Of a stretch of 12,881 nucleotides of DNA, positions 6,556 through 12,881 are shown in pieces. The stretch spans positions 1 through 12,881 of the forward strand of contig JAFUPO010000209.1 of NCBI GenBank assembly GCA_017481185.1. Direction: 5' to 3'. Every line of letters starts with the position of its first letter. Positions within the stretch are counted from its first letter, which is position 1. This DNA is from Clostridia bacterium (GTDB taxonomy: Bacteria > Bacillota_A > Clostridia > Christensenellales > Aristaeellaceae). Made by a program: the position numbers and the translations under genes. The notes under the pieces were generated by a model, which did not search any database, was not told where the DNA came from, and worked only from the letters and a program-made list of their open reading frames with translations.

Positions 6556-7485
6556 ATGATTCATGAAGTGAAGTTCCTTTCCTACAACCAGCGGGACCAG
6601 GTTCATGGCTGGATCTACGCCCCGGCCTGCCAGCCCAAGGGCGTGGTGCAGTTGGTACACGGCTTTGGCGAACATTCTCGGCGGTATCTGCACATGATCG
6701 TTAAACTGATGGATGCAGGCTTTATTGTGGCAGCAGACGACCATGTGGGCCATGGCAAAACCGCCCTTGAAAACGATACCTGGGGCGACTGGGGCGCCAA
6801 GGGCTGCGAAACCATGATGGAGGATGAACACCTCTTGAAGGGCCTGGTGCAGCAAAAGTATCCGGATATCCCCTACTTTATGTTCGGCCACTCCATGGGC
6901 TCCATCATTGCCCGGCAGTTTTTGGCCAAGTACGGCGCTGAATTGAAGGGCGCCATCATCTGCGGCACCGTAGGCCCCGACGCGGTTCCCTGTGAGGAAG
7001 GAATCCGCCTGCTTAAGCCCCTGGTGGATGCCGGCAAGGGCGCTGAGGCTGACCCGGCTATCCTGGGCCAGCTGCTGGGGGGCCTCTTTGCCCGCATTGA
7101 GGAAGAGGTAAAGATCGGCAACGAGTGGATCTGCCATGATCCTTATGTGCAGATGGATCATGCCGCCGATCCCTTCGACGCCTTTACCAAGCCCACTAGC
7201 AACGAGGCCCTTTTGCAGTTCGTTGAGATGATCGCTCAGGTGAACACCAAGGAATGGGCTGAAAAGGTGCCCAACATCCCCCTCTACAACATTGCCGGGG
7301 CTGAGGATCCCTGCGGCTCCTACGGCGAGGGGGTGGCTTTGGTTTCCAAGTGGCTGAAGGAAACTGGCCACGATGTGACCACCAAGCTCTATGAGGGCTA
7401 CCGCCACGAGATCCATAACTATGCGGCTCTAAAGGATCAGGTGGAGGCGGGTATCATCGCTTTCCTGGAGAAGGCATTGGCATAA
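6556..7485 (+). CDS. Alpha/beta hydrolase, monoacylglycerol-lipase-like (S33 type)
   Basis: A cytoplasmic serine hydrolase of 309 residues, with no signal peptide. The fold markers are VVQLVHGFGEHSRRY near 30-44 (oxyanion strand), nucleophile S113 in FGHSMGS, probable acid D251 in AGAEDPCG, and H284 in GYRHEIHN. HGFGEHSxRY plus GHSMGS is the pattern of the monoglyceride lipase/lysophospholipase subgroup, and the Asp followed by a downstream His completes the triad. The insert between about 140 and 240 is a cap that would shape the acyl pocket. The natural substrate is not readable; monoacylglycerol or a lysolipid is the likeliest guess. A membrane acyltransferase follows 65 bases downstream, which would fit lipid turnover, though co-transcription is uncertain because a hairpin lies between them. 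Confidence 0.88.
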   Translation: MIHEVKFLSYNQRDQVHGWIYAPACQPKGVVQLVHGFGEHSRRYLHMIVKLMDAGFIVAADDHVGHGKTALENDTWGDWGAKGCETMMEDEHLLKGLVQQKYPDIPYFMFGHSMGSIIARQFLAKYGAELKGAIICGTVGPDAVPCEEGIRLLKPLVDAGKGAEADPAILGQLLGGLFARIEEEVKIGNEWICHDPYVQMDHAADPFDAFTKPTSNEALLQFVEMIAQVNTKEWAEKVPNIPLYNIAGAEDPCGSYGEGVALVSKWLKETGHDVTTKLYEGYRHEIHNYAALKDQVEAGIIAFLEKALA

Positions 7486-7494
7486 CCCAACCAT

Positions 7495-7519
7495 GGGGCT
7501 GGCCGGCAGGGTCAGCCCC
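7495..7519. repeat. Hairpin between hydrolase and acyltransferase genes
   Basis: GGGGCTG (7495-7501) pairs with CAGCCCC (7513-7519) around an 11-base loop, and the pairing extends two bases further with a one-base bulge. No T-run follows, so it is not a convincing intrinsic terminator; it may protect the upstream 3' end or weaken read-through. Confidence 0.45.
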
Positions 7520-7550
7520 CATTGATACAATAAGTAAGGAAGATCTCCCT

Positions 7551-8135
7551 ATGCGCAGCACCTTTTACAGCCCCATGAAGCGGGCTATGATCGCCATCCT
7601 GGGGGTAAGCCTGGGCCTTTGCCTGGCCTGCACCCTGCTTTTTGCGGCAGGCGGGGGCCGGTGGCTGTATGCCTGCGCCATCACCTTTGGGGTGGTGGCG
7701 TACCATATGCTCATTCGCTTTGCTGCCCCGGGGCTTTTGTGGCTCGTTTTCCGGCGGAAGTATGATATCCATCACCCCTGGTTCAGGCAAAGGTCTTGGG
7801 AGCCGAGGCTGTATGAACGGCTGCGGGTGCAGAGGTGGAAGGGCGGCGTGGCCTCCTATGACCCCAGGGAGTTTTCATTGGAGGCCCACAGCCTTCATGA
7901 GATCGCCGAAAATATGTGCCATGCTGAGGCGGTTCATGAGGTGATCATCCTGCTGAGCTTCACCTCCCTTGCGTGGGCCATCCCCTTTGGAGACTTTGGG
8001 GTATTCCTGCTCACCGCCGTGGCAGCCGCCTGCGTGGACGGGGTGTTTGTGATCATGCAGCGGTATAACCGCCCTCGGATCATGGCCATCCTGGAACGAC
8101 GGGAAAAACGGAATAAGATACAGCATCGTTTATGA
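7551..8135 (+). CDS. CrtO-like membrane acyltransferase family protein
   Basis: A 194-residue membrane protein resembling the glycosyl-4,4'-diaponeurosporenoate acyltransferase (CrtO) family, which in Staphylococcus esterifies a glycosyl carotenoid. Shared features, recalled from the S. aureus protein: a W-x-x-[RK]-x-W-E...LRVQRWK region (80-97, like its YVRKWK), AEAVHE at 125-130 (like AELIHW), and the C-terminal QRYNRPR at 170-176. Hydrophobic segments lie at about 12-33, 38-67 and 131-170, so it is embedded in the membrane, with basic loops and a basic tail. No carotenoid genes (crtM, crtN, crtP, crtQ) are in the window, so another glycolipid or lipid acceptor is likely. AAGGA at 7536-7540 precedes the ATG by 10 bases. 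It follows a lipase-like hydrolase on the same strand. Family fairly sure, substrate unknown. Confidence 0.68.
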   Translation: MRSTFYSPMKRAMIAILGVSLGLCLACTLLFAAGGGRWLYACAITFGVVAYHMLIRFAAPGLLWLVFRRKYDIHHPWFRQRSWEPRLYERLRVQRWKGGVASYDPREFSLEAHSLHEIAENMCHAEAVHEVIILLSFTSLAWAIPFGDFGVFLLTAVAAACVDGVFVIMQRYNRPRIMAILERREKRNKIQHRL

Positions 8136-8189
8136 TATGCCTTGCATGACAGTACTACGATAACTGAACGATAAAAAAGAGGTCATGGT

Positions 8190-8420
8190 ATGAAAAACGT
8201 GTTGATTGGCGGGTTTACTTCTTTAATCGGCAGCATTTGGGCTTTAGCGATTGTTTTTCTTACGGGCAATCAGCTTGTTGACAGTTGGACCAACCCGCCT
8301 GGCAGGTTTTTAACCACCGTTATGGAAATGGATTTGTTATTTGTTTTTATTCTTTCTGTTGTACTCGTCATTGCTGGAATAGCCATTATGGCGAATGAGT
8401 TGTTTCACAAAGAGAAATAA
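8190..8420 (+). CDS. Small two-helix membrane protein, unknown function
   Basis: I do not recognise this 76-residue protein. It has two hydrophobic helices, about residues 4-26 and 48-68, joined by a short loop (DSWTNPPGRF), and a charged end ELFHKEK. The N terminus MKNV carries one positive charge, so both ends are probably cytoplasmic. AGAGGT a few bases upstream supports the ATG at 8190; the ATG at 8185 runs into a stop after one codon. It is visibly less GC-rich than its neighbours (hand-counted lines at 8221, 8281 and 8341 give 43, 45 and 37%), closer to the glycan genes at the window start. It lies 54 bases after the acyltransferase gene and ends at a strong terminator. Its short size and two helices would suit a membrane accessory peptide, but no role can be read from it. 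Confidence 0.72.
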   Translation: MKNVLIGGFTSLIGSIWALAIVFLTGNQLVDSWTNPPGRFLTTVMEMDLLFVFILSVVLVIAGIAIMANELFHKEK

Positions 8421-8446
8421 GTTGCGATTAACGTCGGCTTAAATGC

Positions 8447-8485
8447 AAAATCCTCCGCATAATCATTTAAAATGCGGAGGATTTT
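8447..8485. terminator. Bidirectional terminator between convergent genes
   Basis: A perfect 14-bp stem, AAAATCCTCCGCAT (8447-8460) with ATGCGGAGGATTTT (8472-8485), around an 11-base AT-rich loop. The A/T ends of the stem give a T-run on either strand. It ends the plus-strand unit finishing at 8420 and the minus-strand DegV gene finishing at 8509. Confidence 0.9.
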
Positions 8486-8508
8486 ATTGTTCTACGCAGG
8501 CATTTTTG

Positions 8509-9345
8509 TTATTCAGCCTCTACAAACACCATGCCGTAGGCATTGGGGCCGATGTGGGGAGCAATGCTGGGGCCGATAGCACAGGGCTCGCAGGAGATAT
8601 TAATGCCCAGAGCAGCGAGCTTGTGCAAAAGGGCTTGGCAGTTGTTAGCACAGTAGGAATAGAGGGGGATAATGGGATGGGCTGAGTCCATCTTGAAGGA
8701 AGCGATGCGCTTGGCTAGCCCCTCAATGGCTCGGTGGCGGCCAAAGGCCTTGCCCCCCAGAGTGATGCGCCCATCGGGAGAAACCTCCAACAGGGGTTTT
8801 AATTGGGTCAGAGCGCCCAGACCAGCCAAAGCCTTGGGGATGCGCCCGGAGCGAGCCAGGTACTCCAGGGTATCCAGGCTGGCAAAGAGCTTTACCCGGC
8901 TGCGCATCCTTTCAAGGGTGGCGGCGATCTCAGCGGCTGTTTTGCCTAAATCCCGCATAAGGCAGGCATGAAGGGCCAGCAGCTTTTGCGCGGCAGTGCC
9001 GGTAAGGGTATCCACCAGATGGATGCCAGACCAGCCGCACATATCAGCCGCCATCTTGGCGCTCTGGAAGGTGCCGGATACGCCGGAGGACAGGCCCACG
9101 TACACGGCTTCTTCATTAGCCGCCTTGGCTGCCTCAAATTCTTTCAGAAAGGCCTCCGGCGAAGGCTGGGAGGTCTTGGCAATTTCATCGGCTAAAAGGC
9201 GCTGCCAAAAGGCTTCGGCAGATAGATCCACCCCGGGGGTAAAGGCCTCGCTGCCGAAAACAACCTGGGTAAAAACGCAGCGTACGCCATACTTGGCCAG
9301 CTCGGCGTGGGTGAAATCAGCGGCGGAGTCGGTGATGATGCGCAT
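8509..9345 (-). CDS. DegV-family fatty-acid-binding protein
   Basis: A cytoplasmic lipid-binding protein of 278 residues, the family's usual length. Relatives (FakB) hold a fatty acid while a FakA kinase phosphorylates its carboxyl group, feeding exogenous fatty acids into phospholipid synthesis. Family motifs are all present: IITDSAADF at 3-11, TSQPSPEAF at 58-66, LSSGVSGTFQSA at 85-96, SLDTLEYLARSGRIPKA at 156-172, and the C-terminal IGPSIAPHIGP, whose H264 corresponds to the His of the carboxylate-binding end. No fakA is in the window, which is common since several FakB paralogues are scattered in Firmicutes. GGAGG (plus 9353-9357) lies 7 bases before the ATG. It is transcribed alone from a near-consensus promoter and ends at the shared terminator. 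Which fatty acid it prefers cannot be told. Confidence 0.92.
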   Translation of the reverse strand: MRIITDSAADFTHAELAKYGVRCVFTQVVFGSEAFTPGVDLSAEAFWQRLLADEIAKTSQPSPEAFLKEFEAAKAANEEAVYVGLSSGVSGTFQSAKMAADMCGWSGIHLVDTLTGTAAQKLLALHACLMRDLGKTAAEIAATLERMRSRVKLFASLDTLEYLARSGRIPKALAGLGALTQLKPLLEVSPDGRITLGGKAFGRHRAIEGLAKRIASFKMDSAHPIIPLYSYCANNCQALLHKLAALGINISCEPCAIGPSIAPHIGPNAYGMVFVEAE

Positions 9346-9363
9346 GAGGAAGCCTCCAAGAAT

Positions 9364-9401
9364 AAATTTTAAAGAACCTATGAACGGTTTTTAAAAAACC
9401 G
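9364..9401. promoter_or_regulatory. Palindrome and partial copy in the degV leader, possible operator
   Basis: CGGTTTTT (9385-9392) and AAAAACCG (9394-9401) form an 8-bp palindrome with one central base, right where minus-strand transcription should begin. A related 15-mer at 9364-9378 matches it at 11 of 15 positions in the same orientation, offset by 22 bases (about two helical turns). That arrangement would suit a pair of repressor sites. Confidence 0.4.
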
Positions 9402-9409
9402 ATAAAAAT

Positions 9410-9438
9410 ATTATAATGGAAAAGAACGTAAAAGTCAA
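9410..9438 (-). promoter_or_regulatory. Strong sigma-A promoter of the degV-family gene
   Basis: On the minus strand TTGACT (plus 9433-9438), a 17-base spacer, and TATAAT (plus 9410-9415). One base from the -35 consensus, perfect -10 and ideal spacing. The leader to the ATG at 9345 is about 57 bases. Confidence 0.88.
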
Positions 9439-9543
9439 GGGGGCGACACAAAGCCCCTTTTGCAAATGTAACAAATTCATAGTTCTTTTCAAAACTCATT
9501 TTCATTTTGCATTTAAGCAGGAATTGGCGGGGAGGAGGGAGAA

Positions 9544-9549
9544 TACAAT
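9544..9549 (+). promoter_or_regulatory. Weak candidate -10 box for the SNF2 helicase gene
   Basis: TACAAT lies 38 bases before the start codon, but no good -35 is found at 16-18 bases upstream (GAATTG at 9521-9526 is poor). A small ATGCC/GGCAT hairpin (9554-9569) follows in the presumed leader. I see no better promoter between 9440 and 9586. Confidence 0.25.
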
Positions 9550-9572
9550 AAGGATGCCCTTTTTGGCATAGA

Positions 9573-9578
9573 AGGAGG
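9573..9578 (+). promoter_or_regulatory. Ribosome binding site that selects a TTG start
   Basis: AGGAGG is 8 bases before TTG at 9587 but 14 bases before the in-frame ATG at 9593. The spacing favours TTG as the start of the helicase. Confidence 0.7.
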
Positions 9579-9586
9579 AACCTTCA

Positions 9587-12500
9587 TTGACGATGATCCA
9601 GCCGGATGCACCTGCCGCGGAGAAGATCGATGCCCAGCAGGTAGGCCGGGAATTATTTGAACGGGGAGGCATCCGCTTTTTATCCGGAGATCCCCAGCGC
9701 TTAAAATATCTGGCGGCGGGCTCCCCTCGCCGGGAGGTAACCCTGCCCCTGACAGGAAGCCCCGAATGTACCTGCGGGGAAAATACCCCCCGCCGCCCCT
9801 GCGCTCATGTGGTGGCAGCCACCCTGCTGGCCCGCCAGTCCGGTGCGCTGGGGGAGCTTTTGCGCCGCCGAGCCGCTTTAGCAGGCCCTGAGCTGCTTTG
9901 CGCCATGGACAGCGCCCTGCCCGAGGCGGGTACCCTGCGGATGGAATTGACCCTCTTTATGGAGGAGGAGCAGGGCCTGCCGGTAATCCGGGCAGGCATC
10001 CGGGTGGGGGAGGAGCGGCTGTACGTGGTGCGCTCCATTCCGCAATTTCTGGAATCCATTGATACGGGCGAACCCCTGGCCTTCGGCAAGGGCTTTATTT
10101 TCAACCCCCAATGGATGCGCTTCGGCCCCCGGGAAAAGCGGGTGCTTGGTATTTTGCGGGGCTTGAGCCTGGCTCAGAAGGAGGCGGGCATGGCCTTTTC
10201 CGGCACGGCCGGGCGCACCATGCGCCTGCCGGAGCCCTTTGTGGTGCAGCTGTTGGACGCCTTGGAGAAGCTCCCCTTCCGCTTGGCGGTGGATGGGGTG
10301 GCCTATCATATCGCCGGTGTTAGCCGTGAGGCTGCGCCGGTACACTATACCCTCTCCGGCTCCAGCCGGGGGCTGACCCTTTCCGCCCAGCTGCCCAACG
10401 GCCTGGTGCCCTTAACGGCAGACTGCCGGGCAGTGTACCTGGAGGGCCGGGTGCTTAAGCTGCCAGCTGCCCAGCGGCGGGTGCTGGCCACCCTGCTCAA
10501 GCACCAGTCTGAGGGGGAGGCTCAGTTTGATTATCCCGCCAAGGATGCCGCCCGAATCCTGGGAGAATTGGCGCCCTTCTTAAAGCTTACCGGCGTGGTG
10601 GAGCTGGATGGAGAACTGATGCGCCGAATCCGCCGGGAGCCTTTGCAGACCCGGCTCTATCTGGACCGGGAGGGGGCCATGGTGGTGGCCCGCACGGTGT
10701 TTGCTTATGGGGATATGGAGATAGACCCCTTTGAAAACAAAGAAGAGGAAGAAAAGCCTCTGCGCCGCTCCGATACCCTGCTCATGCGGGATGCTGCCGG
10801 AGAGCGCAAGGTGCTGGACGCTTTGGCCCACTGGGGCTTTCATATCATGAAGGGGCGGGTATATCTCCAGGGCCAGGAGGCCATTTACCTGTTTTTTACC
10901 CAGGGCCTGTCTGAAATGAACGAGATGTGCCAGGTCTACGCCAGTCAGGATTTCAAGCGCATGACCCCTCGCCGCCCAATGTTCAAGGGCGGCATGAAGG
11001 TTCAGGGCAGCCAGCTGGTTTTGACCTTGTCCGATGGGGATCAGCCCATGGAGGAGCTTTTACCCATTTTGGAGGCCCTGCGTTCCCGCCGCAAGTATTT
11101 CCGCTTGAAGGACGGCTCCTTCCTGGACCTGTCCCAAATGGGCGAGTGGGAAGACTTTGCTGATACGGTGGTTAAAAGCGCCCGCCAGGAAACCGGCGAG
11201 GGCCCCGATGGGGAGGTGCGCCTGCAGTCCTTCCGCACGCTGTATTTAAGCGCTCTTTTGAAGGAGCGGGAATTGCCCATTCAGCAGGATGCTTCCGTTA
11301 CCCAGGCGGTGGATACCCTGACCCGGCCCGATGAAAGCCCTGCCCCGCAGCCGGTGGATAAGCTGCTTAGGCCCTACCAGCGCCGAGGCTTTGAGTGGCT
11401 GCGCGCCCTGCACCGGCTGGGTATGGGCGGCGTATTAGCCGATGATATGGGCCTGGGCAAAACCATTCAGGTCATTTCCCTCCTGGCCTGGGCGCGGGAA
11501 GCGGAGGGATCCGCCCCTGCTCTGGTGGTCAGCCCCACCAGCCTCACCTACAACTGGCAGGCGGAAATCGCGCGATTTGCACCCAAATTAAGGGTCATGG
11601 TCATGGGCGGCAGCCAGGCCCAGCGGGCAGCTCAGTTGGAGCAGTTCAAGCAAAGGAAGGGCGTGGACGTGCTCATCACCTCCTATCCCCTCATCCGCCG
11701 GGACATTGACCAGATGACGGATATCCCCTTTCGCTTCGCCATTCTGGATGAGGCCCAGCATATTAAAAACGCATCCAGCGTAGGCGCGGCGGCCGTGAAG
11801 CAGCTCACCGCCCGCACCCGCCTGGCCCTCACCGGTACGCCCATGGAAAACAATGCCGGTGAGTTATGGTCTATTTTTGATTTCGTGCTGCCCGGCTATC
11901 TGGGCAATTACAGCCAGTTCATCCACCGTTATGGGGAAGGGAAGGATGCAAAGGATCTCAACGCCCGGTTGCGGCCCTTCCTCATGCGCAGGCTCAAAAA
12001 GGATGTGCTTACCGACCTGCCTGACAAGATGGAAACCACCCTTTTGTGCCAGATGCCCCAGGAGCAGAGCCGGGTTTATGAGGCGGCGCTGCTCAGGCTC
12101 CGGGCCCGGGTGGATACGGTGCTCAAAGACAAGGGCATCGACAAGGGCCGTACCGAGGTGCTTTCGGCCATTACGGAGCTTAGGCAAATCTGTTGCCATC
12201 CCACCCTGTGCCTGCCGGATTACACCGGTTCTTCAGGTAAACTGGAGCTGCTTTTAGATGTGCTCCCCGGCGCGGTGGAGGCAGGGCGGCGGGTGCTCAT
12301 CTTCTCCCAGTTCACGGCCATGCTCAAAATATTAAGGCGGCATCTGGAGGCCGAGGGCTTTGAGTGTATGTACCTGGATGGCGAGACCCCGGCCTCCCTG
12401 CGGCTGATGATGACTGAGAGCTTCAACCAGGGCAAGGGCCAGATTTTCCTAATCTCCCTAAAGGCAGGGGGAACGGGCCTGAACCTTACCGGGGCGGATA

Positions 12501-12742
12501 TGGTGATCCACTACGATCCCTGGTGGAATCCCGCCGCTGAGGATCAGGCCACTGACCGGGCCCACCGCATTGGTCAAACCCGCAAGGTAGAGGTGGTTCG
12601 CCTCATCACTCACGATTCCATTGAGGAGCAGGTGGTGAAGCTGGGGCAAAAGAAGCGCGCCCTGTTTGACCGGCTGATAACCGCCGGCGAGCAATTGCCC
12701 ACCAAGCTTTCCGAAGAGGATATTCGGGCCCTGTTTAAGTAA
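9587..12742 (+). CDS. SNF2-family DNA translocase/helicase with SWIM zinc finger
   Basis: An ATP-driven DNA translocase of 1051 residues that probably remodels protein-DNA or nucleic-acid complexes. The N-terminal SWIM finger has C61-x-C63, then C72-x-H74. A middle region (about 90-580) has no motif I can name and matches in position the SNF2-associated region of bacterial relatives. The core starts near 593 with LLRPYQRRGFEWL; motif I is ADDMGLGKT with K625; Ia VVSPTSLTYNW; motif II D721-E-A-Q; III LTGTPMENN; then VLIFSQF, motif V SLKAGGTGLNL, and motif VI DRAHRIGQ at 990-997 with arginines R991 and R994. All catalytic residues are intact. The gene starts with TTG. It is divergent from the degV gene, ends at a strong terminator and has no restriction, methylase or nuclease partner, so it looks like a stand-alone core gene and not a defence component. 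Confidence 0.93.
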   Translation: MTMIQPDAPAAEKIDAQQVGRELFERGGIRFLSGDPQRLKYLAAGSPRREVTLPLTGSPECTCGENTPRRPCAHVVAATLLARQSGALGELLRRRAALAGPELLCAMDSALPEAGTLRMELTLFMEEEQGLPVIRAGIRVGEERLYVVRSIPQFLESIDTGEPLAFGKGFIFNPQWMRFGPREKRVLGILRGLSLAQKEAGMAFSGTAGRTMRLPEPFVVQLLDALEKLPFRLAVDGVAYHIAGVSREAAPVHYTLSGSSRGLTLSAQLPNGLVPLTADCRAVYLEGRVLKLPAAQRRVLATLLKHQSEGEAQFDYPAKDAARILGELAPFLKLTGVVELDGELMRRIRREPLQTRLYLDREGAMVVARTVFAYGDMEIDPFENKEEEEKPLRRSDTLLMRDAAGERKVLDALAHWGFHIMKGRVYLQGQEAIYLFFTQGLSEMNEMCQVYASQDFKRMTPRRPMFKGGMKVQGSQLVLTLSDGDQPMEELLPILEALRSRRKYFRLKDGSFLDLSQMGEWEDFADTVVKSARQETGEGPDGEVRLQSFRTLYLSALLKERELPIQQDASVTQAVDTLTRPDESPAPQPVDKLLRPYQRRGFEWLRALHRLGMGGVLADDMGLGKTIQVISLLAWAREAEGSAPALVVSPTSLTYNWQAEIARFAPKLRVMVMGGSQAQRAAQLEQFKQRKGVDVLITSYPLIRRDIDQMTDIPFRFAILDEAQHIKNASSVGAAAVKQLTARTRLALTGTPMENNAGELWSIFDFVLPGYLGNYSQFIHRYGEGKDAKDLNARLRPFLMRRLKKDVLTDLPDKMETTLLCQMPQEQSRVYEAALLRLRARVDTVLKDKGIDKGRTEVLSAITELRQICCHPTLCLPDYTGSSGKLELLLDVLPGAVEAGRRVLIFSQFTAMLKILRRHLEAEGFECMYLDGETPASLRLMMTESFNQGKGQIFLISLKAGGTGLNLTGADMVIHYDPWWNPAAEDQATDRAHRIGQTRKVEVVRLITHDSIEEQVVKLGQKKRALFDRLITAGEQLPTKLSEEDIRALFK

Positions 12743-12747
12743 TTACA

Positions 12748-12770
12748 CCCCCCCTGCTTGTCAGGAGGGG
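12748..12770 (+). repeat. Hairpin directly after the helicase stop
   Basis: CCCC-C-CCTG (12748-12756) pairs with CAGG-A-GGGG (12762-12770) with one mismatch and a 5-base loop. It starts 5 bases after the stop codon. TTACAG follows instead of a T-run, so it is not a standard terminator by itself. Confidence 0.45.
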
Positions 12771-12812
12771 TTACAGACTGTCGATAAAGTAACGGAAAAA
12801 TACCAGGGATGC

Positions 12813-12840
12813 AATGAAGGGGCGTTGCCCCTTCATTTTT
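12813..12840 (+). terminator. Intrinsic terminator of the SNF2 helicase gene
   Basis: AATGAAGGGGC (12813-12823) and GCCCCTTCATT (12827-12837) form an 11-bp stem with a GTT loop, running into five T in a row (12836-12840). Confidence 0.88.
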
Positions 12841-12849
12841 AAATCGTAT

Positions 12850-12868
12850 CGACCGGCTTTGCCGGTCG
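12850..12868. repeat. GC-rich 8-bp hairpin at the window end
   Basis: CGACCGGC, loop TTT, GCCGGTCG. No T-run follows on either strand. Being GC-rich, short-looped and next to a terminator, it resembles dispersed palindromic repeats found between genes, but only one copy is seen here. Confidence 0.5.
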
Positions 12869-12881
12869 GGCGGGGCGTTTA

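Noticed and set aside
6541..7416. A 291-residue open frame on the minus strand opposite the hydrolase
   Set aside because: Same reason: codon-position bias of the GC-rich plus-strand gene, with no motif of its own.
7523..7531. TGATACAAT as an extended -10 promoter for the acyltransferase
   Set aside because: Transcription would start within the ribosome binding site at 7536-7540, leaving almost no leader.
8136..8189. TTGCAT at 8142-8147 as a promoter for the small membrane protein
   Set aside because: No acceptable -10 hexamer lies 16-18 bases downstream.
1..12881. CRISPR array, tRNA, rRNA or prophage genes
   Set aside because: No regularly spaced repeats, no tRNA-like cloverleaf with a GGTTCGA-type arm, no rRNA-like stretch and no phage structural or integrase motifs were seen on either strand.

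Overview
The window looks like chromosome from a Gram-positive, clostridial-type Firmicute, probably a gut commensal. The grounds are inferential: strong AGGAGG-type ribosome binding sites, a TTG start, sigma-A-like promoters, a DegV-family fatty-acid-binding protein, an RlmD/RlmCD-type rRNA methyltransferase, a SWIM-SNF2 helicase and a CrtO-like acyltransferase. The genus cannot be fixed from sequence alone.

Region 1 (1-3992) is the 3' part of a surface-polysaccharide or glycan locus on the + strand. It holds a family 2 glycosyltransferase cut by the window edge, a 658-residue protein joining a GT8 and a GT2 domain, and a DegT/DnrJ/EryC1/StrS sugar aminotransferase. The genes are 2 and 11 bases apart, so they form one operon. 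This block is AT-rich (37% GC in a hand-counted 60-base line at 1201), whereas the genes from 4693 onward are GC-rich (65% in the line at 5641). It reads as a variable cassette next to core genes.

Region 2 (3993-4692) is a 700-base spacer. On the minus strand it carries a small unit with a promoter, a decayed helix-turn-helix-like gene with a single frameshift, and a strong intrinsic terminator. On the plus strand it carries the promoter for the next operon, with a 15-bp inverted repeat lying across its -10 box.

Region 3 (4693-8485) is a series of + strand genes. A low-molecular-weight tyrosine phosphatase overlaps an rRNA uracil-5-methyltransferase by 8 bases. A monoacylglycerol-lipase-like alpha/beta hydrolase with its own extended -10 promoter comes next, followed by a CrtO-like membrane acyltransferase and an AT-rich two-helix membrane protein of unknown role. 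The region closes with a bidirectional terminator.

Region 4 (8486-12881) has a minus-strand DegV-family gene with a near-consensus promoter and a palindrome just downstream of it. Divergent from it is a 1051-residue SWIM-SNF2 helicase, followed by a hairpin, a strong terminator and a further GC-rich hairpin.

Nothing here amounts to a complete, clearly new defence or mobile system. The points most worth a second look are the GT8-GT2 fusion, the frameshifted regulator cassette with its own promoter and terminator, the palindrome over the phosphatase/methyltransferase promoter, and the DegV operator-like repeats.
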